Shown: piece after piece, positions 40,199 through 44,410 of the stretch
How the letters are laid out: every line of letters begins with the position of its first letter
Position numbering within the stretch: the first letter of the stretch is position 1
Source: Sneathiellales bacterium
Lineage (GTDB): Bacteria > Pseudomonadota > Alphaproteobacteria > JANQFL01
DNA: 44,410 bases
Assembly (NCBI GenBank): GCA_028277845.1
Contig: JANQFL010000025.1
Location: 1 to 44,410, forward strand
Direction: 5' to 3'
Program-made: the position numbers and the translations under genes
Notes under the pieces: model-generated
Told to the model about the DNA's origin: nothing
The model's input: only the letters and a program-made list of their open reading frames with translations
Databases searched by the model: none

Positions 40199-41491
40199 AT
40201 GGCCACCAGCGGCTACAAGAAAACATCCATCGGCGATCATGCCTTGCACGCCGAAACCCAGATGATGTCGTACGGCTACGATCCGCACATGTCGGAGGGC
40301 TCGGTGAAGCCCCCGGTCTTCCTGACCTCCACCTTCGCCTTCAAGAGCGCCGAGCACGGCGAGGAGTTCTTCGACCTGCTGTCCGGCCGCAAGCCGCTGC
40401 CGGAAGGGGAAACCGCCGGTCTCGTTTACAGCCGCTTCAACCATCCCAACCTGGAAATCACCGAGGACCGCCTGGCCCTGCTGGAAGGCGCCGAGGCCAG
40501 CGCCGTCTTTTCCAGCGGCATGGCGGCGATCAGCGCGGCGTTCCTGACCTTCCTGCGGCCGGGCGACGTGGTGGTGCATTCCTCGCCGCTCTATGGCGGC
40601 ACCGAAACCCTGATCCGCAACATCCTGCCGGGCTTCCAGATCCATTCCGAGGAATTTCACGACGGCCTGGACGCCGGCGACATCGAAGCCGCCATGCAGC
40701 GCGGCGAGGCCCGCGGCCGGGTGGCGATGATCTTCGTCGAGACGCCCGCCAACCCGACCAACTCGATGATCGATTTCGCCCGTGTCGTCGCGGCGGCCGA
40801 TGCGGCCGAAAAACGCACCGGCGAACGACCGTTGATCGTCTGCGACAACACCATGCTGGGGCCGGTGTTCCAGAAGCCGCTGGCCCATGGCGTCGATCTG
40901 ACCGTCTATTCCCTGACCAAATATGTCGGCGGCCACAGCGACCTGGTGGCCGGGTCGGTCAACGGATCGCGCGAACTGCTGACCCGGGTGCGCGGCATCC
41001 GCAGCGCCTTCGGCTCGCAGCTCGACCCCCATTCGTCGTGGATGATCAGCCGTTCACTGGAGACCCTGCACATCCGCATGGAGCGGGCCGCCGAATCGGG
41101 GCGTAAGGTGGCGGCGTGGCTGGCCAATAACGACATCTGCCCGGTCACGGTGCATCATCCGGAGTTCGAGCAGTCAAATGCTTACGGCGACACCTACGGC
41201 ACCCAATGCAGCGGGCCGGGGTCGACCTTTTCCTTCACCCTCGACGCGGACCGCGCCCGGGCGTTCAAACTGATCAACGCGCTGAGCATCTTCAAGTCGG
41301 CGGTCAGTCTGGGCGGGTCCGAATCGCTCGTTTGCCATCCGGCGTCGACCACCCATTCCGGCATTCCCCAGGACATCCGCAACGAAGTGGGCGTCACCGA
41401 CGGCCTGATCCGCATTTCCATCGGCCTCGAACATCCCGACGATCTGATCGCCGATCTCGACAACGCCTTCCGTCTCGCCTTGGCAGCCTGA
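40199..41491 (+). CDS. Cys/Met metabolism PLP-dependent enzyme (cystathionine gamma-synthase-like)
   Basis: A 430-residue member of the Cys/Met gamma-family. It has the PLP/phosphate block FSSGMAAISA, the substrate loop SSPLYGGTETL, the Lys241 Schiff base (YSLTKYVGGHSD), and a long family-typical insert at about residues 60-82 (LLSGRKPLPEGETAG) seen in an alphaproteobacterial group. The Cys found in methionine gamma-lyases in the LYGCT region is Gly here, so methionine gamma-lyase is not supported. It could catalyse a gamma- or beta-elimination or replacement. It is divergent from asnC. Confidence 0.92.
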   Translation: MATSGYKKTSIGDHALHAETQMMSYGYDPHMSEGSVKPPVFLTSTFAFKSAEHGEEFFDLLSGRKPLPEGETAGLVYSRFNHPNLEITEDRLALLEGAEASAVFSSGMAAISAAFLTFLRPGDVVVHSSPLYGGTETLIRNILPGFQIHSEEFHDGLDAGDIEAAMQRGEARGRVAMIFVETPANPTNSMIDFARVVAAADAAEKRTGERPLIVCDNTMLGPVFQKPLAHGVDLTVYSLTKYVGGHSDLVAGSVNGSRELLTRVRGIRSAFGSQLDPHSSWMISRSLETLHIRMERAAESGRKVAAWLANNDICPVTVHHPEFEQSNAYGDTYGTQCSGPGSTFSFTLDADRARAFKLINALSIFKSAVSLGGSESLVCHPASTTHSGIPQDIRNEVGVTDGLIRISIGLEHPDDLIADLDNAFRLALAA

Positions 41492-41542
41492 GTTGGGGTA
41501 CGGTAGTCCTCAAGTGACCTGAAGAGTCAGAAGGGGAGAGCC

Positions 41543-42064
41543 GTGAACCGTTTGTCGCGTTTGATCGTATTCGTCGTCGCCGGCGCCATGCTGGCGACGG
41601 TCACCGCCTGCGCCACCCGCATCAAATCGCCGCCGGGCATGACGACCACCGTCGTGTTGCTGCGTCATGCCGACCGTCCGGCGGGCGCGGACGAGCTGTC
41701 GCCCGGCGGACACGCCCGGGCGAGGTCCCTGGTGAACGCGGTCAAGCACCTGGACATCGACGCCATTTACAGCCCCAACCTCGTGCGCAACATCGATACG
41801 GTCAAACCGTTGGCGGAGGCCCGTGGCCTCGACATTACCGTCGCCGACGTCTTCGGCGTCGCCAGCCGGATGGTCGAGGAACACCCGGGCAAGACCGTGC
41901 TGTGGGTCGGCAATACCTCCAACCTGGACGTGATTTTCAATCAGTTGGGCGGCGAGGGGTCCGGTCCCAACCGGTACGGCGAGCTGTTCATCCTGCGCGT
42001 GCCCGATGGCGGCAAGACGGAGGTGGAGCGCAGCCGCTACGGCAAGGAACTCGGCACCTTTTAA
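41543..42064 (+). CDS. Lipoprotein with histidine phosphatase-like fold
   Basis: A 173-residue protein with an N-terminal lipobox (VTAC, Cys23) and the RHG-type motif LLRHADR (Arg41, His42). A second His/Arg pair of active phosphatases may be present later (LVRNIDT; TSNLDV), but the usual second-catalytic His is not clear. The start is GTG 41543, with AAGGGGAGAG upstream. The protein would be lipid-anchored in the envelope. The neighbours give no direct hint; it converges on lysE with four bases between. Confidence 0.78.
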   Translation: MNRLSRLIVFVVAGAMLATVTACATRIKSPPGMTTTVVLLRHADRPAGADELSPGGHARARSLVNAVKHLDIDAIYSPNLVRNIDTVKPLAEARGLDITVADVFGVASRMVEEHPGKTVLWVGNTSNLDVIFNQLGGEGSGPNRYGELFILRVPDGGKTEVERSRYGKELGTF

Positions 42065-42068
42065 CCCT

Positions 42069-42686
42069 TTACGACCGTTCGGCGAAGGCCAGCCGGGCGC
42101 CCAGCGCCACGAAGGTGCCGGCGAAGATGCGGCGCAGCCACGTCATGATGCGCGGGCGTGAAATGATCTCGTCGCGCACCGACACGGCCGCCAGGCCGAC
42201 CATCAGGAACACGACGAACGTCATCAGCATGAACACGGCGCCCAGGCCGATCATCTCGGCCACCGGGTTGGCGGCCCGCACGTCGACGAACTGTGGCAGG
42301 AAGGCCAGGAAAAATACCGACAGCTTGGGATTGAGCAGGCTGGCCAGGATACCGTGGAACACCACCTCGCCATGGCTGCGGGTGTCGCCTTTCCTGGCTT
42401 GGACCTGGACCGCCGAATGGTCGCGCAGCACCCGCCACGCCATGTACAGGAGATAGGCGACGCCGGCGTATTTCACCGTCTGGAACGCCAAGGCACTTGT
42501 GTGGAACAGGGCGGCCAGGCCGAACACGGCCGCCGCGATGTGGGGCACGATGCTGAGCGTGCTGCCGAGCGCCCCGAAGAAACTGCCGCCGGCGCCGCGG
42601 GACAGCGAGCACACCAGCGTATAGACCATGCCCGTGCCCGGCGTGATGACGACCACCAGGCACGTGATCAGAAACTCGATACTCAT
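42069..42686 (-). CDS. LysE/RhtB family amino-acid exporter
   Basis: A 205-residue inner-membrane protein with about five to six helices. The family opening FLITCLVVVITPGTGMVYTL and the loop after helix 3 (LLYMAWRVLRDH) match LysE/RhtB. It exports amino acids or related compounds. It is close to the Cys/Met enzyme gene, so a role in removing excess amino acid is plausible but not shown. A stem-loop lies in its leader. Confidence 0.92.
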   Translation of the reverse strand: MSIEFLITCLVVVITPGTGMVYTLVCSLSRGAGGSFFGALGSTLSIVPHIAAAVFGLAALFHTSALAFQTVKYAGVAYLLYMAWRVLRDHSAVQVQARKGDTRSHGEVVFHGILASLLNPKLSVFFLAFLPQFVDVRAANPVAEMIGLGAVFMLMTFVVFLMVGLAAVSVRDEIISRPRIMTWLRRIFAGTFVALGARLAFAERS

Positions 42687-42711
42687 GCGTCCCCCTTGCC
42701 CGTATTTGTCG

Positions 42712-42729
42712 TGCGCCCCGTCGGGCGCA
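42712..42729. terminator. Hairpin between histidine kinase end and lysE start
   Basis: TGCGCCC (42712-42718) pairs with GGGCGCA (42723-42729) around a four-base loop. On the minus strand it lies after the histidine kinase stop codon (42784) and before lysE. It may end the kinase transcript or act as the lysE leader stem. No T-run follows. Confidence 0.4.
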
Positions 42730-42783
42730 GTCTGTCATTATTTAGGCTTGGCGCCGGGAAGTGCAAGCTGGACGCGGCCCGTT

Positions 42784-44410
42784 TCAGGCGACTTGCGAAT
42801 CCCGGCCGAAGGGTTCGGACGTTTCATCGCCGCCCGGCGGGCCCGCGACGACGCGATGGATGGGGAAGCGGACCGTCGCCGTGGTGCCGACGCCGATTTG
42901 GCTTTGCAGATCCAGGCTGCCGCCATGCAATTCGATCAGCCCCTTGACCAGCGGCAGGCCGAGACCGGTGCCTTCATAACGCCGGTTGAGGTCGGTATCG
43001 ACCTGGACGAACTGCGCCAGCGCCCGCGGAATGTCTTCGGGCGCCATGCCGATGCCGGTATCGACGACCTGGAATACGGGGCCGCTGTCGGCCGGACACC
43101 ACGCCTTGAGCTCGACCTCTCCGCCGGCGTCGGTAAACTTCACGGCGTTGGACAGCAGGTTGACCAGGATCTGGATGAACTTGCGCCGGTCGGCATTGAG
43201 TTTGGGCAGGTCGCGCTGCAGATCGATGCGCATGTCCACTTCGTCTTTGTCGGCGCGGTGGTGCACCAGCTTGATCACCGACTGAACGGCCTCGCCGATA
43301 TCGATGACTTCTTCGTGCAGTTCGTCCTCGCCCGACTCGATCTTGCACAAGTCGAGCAGGTCGTTGATCAACGCCAGCAAGTGTTCGCCGGAGCCGTGAA
43401 TGTCGTTGATGTAGTCGGCATAGCGAGGGTCGCCGGCCGGCCCGAAGGTTTCGGCCTTGATGATCTCGGAGAAGCCGATGATGGCGTTGAGGGGTGTGCG
43501 GAACTCGTGGCTCATATTGGCCAGGAAGTGGGACTTGGCCCGGTTGGCCGTTTCCGCCTTGTCGTGGGCATGTTTGAGATCGTTGGCCAGTTTGGTCATC
43601 GAGGCGCTATGGGCCTCCAGTTTTTCCTTGGCTTCCTCCAACTGTGAGACACGCAGCCGCAACGCGTTGCGGCTCTCCGCCAGGGCTTCCTCCATTTGCC
43701 GGTGCTCGGTGATATCCGAGCCGGTGCCGCAGAAACCCTTGAACGTACCGAACTCGTCGAAGACGGGTTTACCGCTGATGGACACCCAGACGGTGACACC
43801 GTCCTCGCGCGTACGCGGATGTACGAAACTGCGGAAAGCCTTGTGCGAGCGTAGATTGTTCAGATGCTCGTACCAGGCGTCCGCGTCCACATTGGGGATA
43901 CCGGTTTCCTCGCGGGTCTTGCCCAGCAAGGCATCCTGGGGAACGCCCGTGACCGCCGAGAACCGGCTGGAAAAATATGAAAAGCGCAGGTTCTCGTCCA
44001 TTTCCCAGAACCAGTCGGACGAGGATTCGGCGAAGGCACGGAACCGCTGTTCGCTGGCCGACAAGGCCTCTTCGTGGGACTGCAGTGCCGCGGTCCGTTC
44101 GCGGATGCGGTCTTCCAACTGGTCGTTCAGTTTTTCCAGATCGTATTGCGACGCACGCAGTGCGTTGTTGGCTTCCTCGAGGGCGCGTTCGCGGGTCGAG
44201 TCCCGATCCTGCATTTCGTTGAATGCGTTGAAGATGATGCCGAACTCATCCTTGCGGTTCGTCGCCAACGGGGATTTCTCGCCCGTCTCGGTCGATTCGC
44301 GAATCGCCGTCAGCAACATCGTCAACGGCCGGTTGATGATCAGCCGAAAGGCGACGGTGGCGGCCAGAACCGCGATGACGAAACCCAGGGCCACGACCAG
44401 TTGGGTCAGG
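42784..44410 (-). CDS. Membrane sensor histidine kinase with HAMP and PAS (partial, runs off the window)
   Basis: At least 536 residues are visible; the N-terminal part lies beyond the window. From the edge: the end of a membrane helix, a HAMP-like linker ([15 protein letters not shown]), a coiled coil ([25 protein letters not shown]), a PAS domain ([13 protein letters not shown]...[10 protein letters not shown]), a second coiled coil, the phospho-acceptor His in [12 protein letters not shown] (codon at 43507-43509), and the ATPase with [15 protein letters not shown] and GTGLGLPLV. No receiver domain is present, so a separate response regulator is needed; none is in view. The signal it senses is unknown. 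Confidence 0.9.
   Translation of the reverse strand, partial: LTQLVVALGFVIAVLAATVAFRLIINRPLTMLLTAIRESTETGEKSPLATNRKDEFGIIFNAFNEMQDRDSTRERALEEANNALRASQYDLEKLNDQLEDRIRERTAALQSHEEALSASEQRFRAFAESSSDWFWEMDENLRFSYFSSRFSAVTGVPQDALLGKTREETGIPNVDADAWYEHLNNLRSHKAFRSFVHPRTREDGVTVWVSISGKPVFDEFGTFKGFCGTGSDITEHRQMEEALAESRNALRLRVSQLEEAKEKLEAHSASMTKLANDLKHAHDKAETANRAKSHFLANMSHEFRTPLNAIIGFSEIIKAETFGPAGDPRYADYINDIHGSGEHLLALINDLLDLCKIESGEDELHEEVIDIGEAVQSVIKLVHHRADKDEVDMRIDLQRDLPKLNADRRKFIQILVNLLSNAVKFTDAGGEVELKAWCPADSGPVFQVVDTGIGMAPEDIPRALAQFVQVDTDLNRRYEGTGLGLPLVKGLIELHGGSLDLQSQIGVGTTATVRFPIHRVVAGPPGGDETSEPFGRDSQVA

Noticed and set aside
40199-41491. Methionine gamma-lyase call
   Set aside because: The Cys typical of the methionine gamma-lyase LYGCT region is Gly here; only the wider Cys/Met PLP family is supported.
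1-44410. CRISPR array, tRNA/rRNA, prophage, insertion sequence, defence system
   Set aside because: No regularly spaced repeats, clover-leaf patterns, transposase or phage motifs, or known defence domains were seen.

Overview
The window is a gene-dense stretch of a high-GC chromosome with about 41 protein-coding genes, no rRNA or tRNA gene, no CRISPR array and no recognisable insertion sequence or phage gene. Short intergenic regions, GC-biased codon use, a mix of GTG and ATG starts, and the gene repertoire (PotABCD-type ABC operon, StyA-like monooxygenase, TMADH-like flavoprotein, many TetR/LysR/IclR/MocR/AsnC regulators) fit a free-living, metabolically versatile alphaproteobacterium, perhaps Rhodospirillales-like. 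That placement is an inference from gene style, not from a marker gene.

Layout. (1) 0.1-1.8 kb: a small copper/redox group with a CopD-like membrane protein, a DUF411 protein and a cytochrome c'-like protein. It is followed by a low-GC patch holding one orphan two-helix membrane protein. (2) 2.4-7.4 kb: a minus-strand operon tetR - MFS transporter - Rieske oxygenase - glutamine-synthetase-like ligase, with two palindromic operators upstream of tetR and a nested inverted repeat before the ligase gene. (3) 7.4-12.6 kb: a PEP mutase/isocitrate lyase-family enzyme, Ada, a lipoprotein hydrolase, an outer-membrane beta-barrel protein and a beta-carbonic anhydrase. (4) 12.6-16.2 kb: a TMADH/histamine dehydrogenase-type iron-sulfur flavoprotein and a PaaK/CapK-type adenylating enzyme. 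(5) 16.2-23.9 kb: a six-gene minus-strand operon (ABC ATPase, binding protein, two permeases, crotonase, acyl-CoA ligase) divergent from tetR2-maoC, with a twin ATGAC-N6-GTCAT operator between them. (6) 24.0-30.9 kb: an operon of StyA-like monooxygenase, EthD-like protein, flavin reductase and aldehyde dehydrogenase, divergent from lysR. A KstD-like flavoprotein and an SDR follow, divergent from iclR. (7) 31.0-34.7 kb: IclR, a hybrid histidine kinase and a GFA-family protein. (8) 34.7-42.7 kb: a VOC protein translationally coupled to a ThDP enzyme whose base composition shifts part-way along. Then come two divergent regulator/PLP-enzyme pairs (MocR with a class III aminotransferase, AsnC with a Cys/Met-metabolism enzyme), a lipoprotein phosphatase-like protein and a LysE exporter. 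(9) The window ends inside a second membrane histidine kinase.

How it works together (inference). The region reads as a catabolic archipelago in which each segment pairs a local one-component regulator with an uptake or oxidation module. Three modules are unusual enough to be candidate undescribed pathways. The first is the StyA-like/EthD/flavin reductase/aldehyde dehydrogenase operon, which has no recognisable epoxide isomerase. The second is a gamma-glutamyl ligase-like enzyme co-transcribed with a Rieske oxygenase. The third is the ABC uptake plus CoA-ligation plus atypical crotonase operon, adjacent to a MaoC hydratase. Substrates cannot be read from the sequence.
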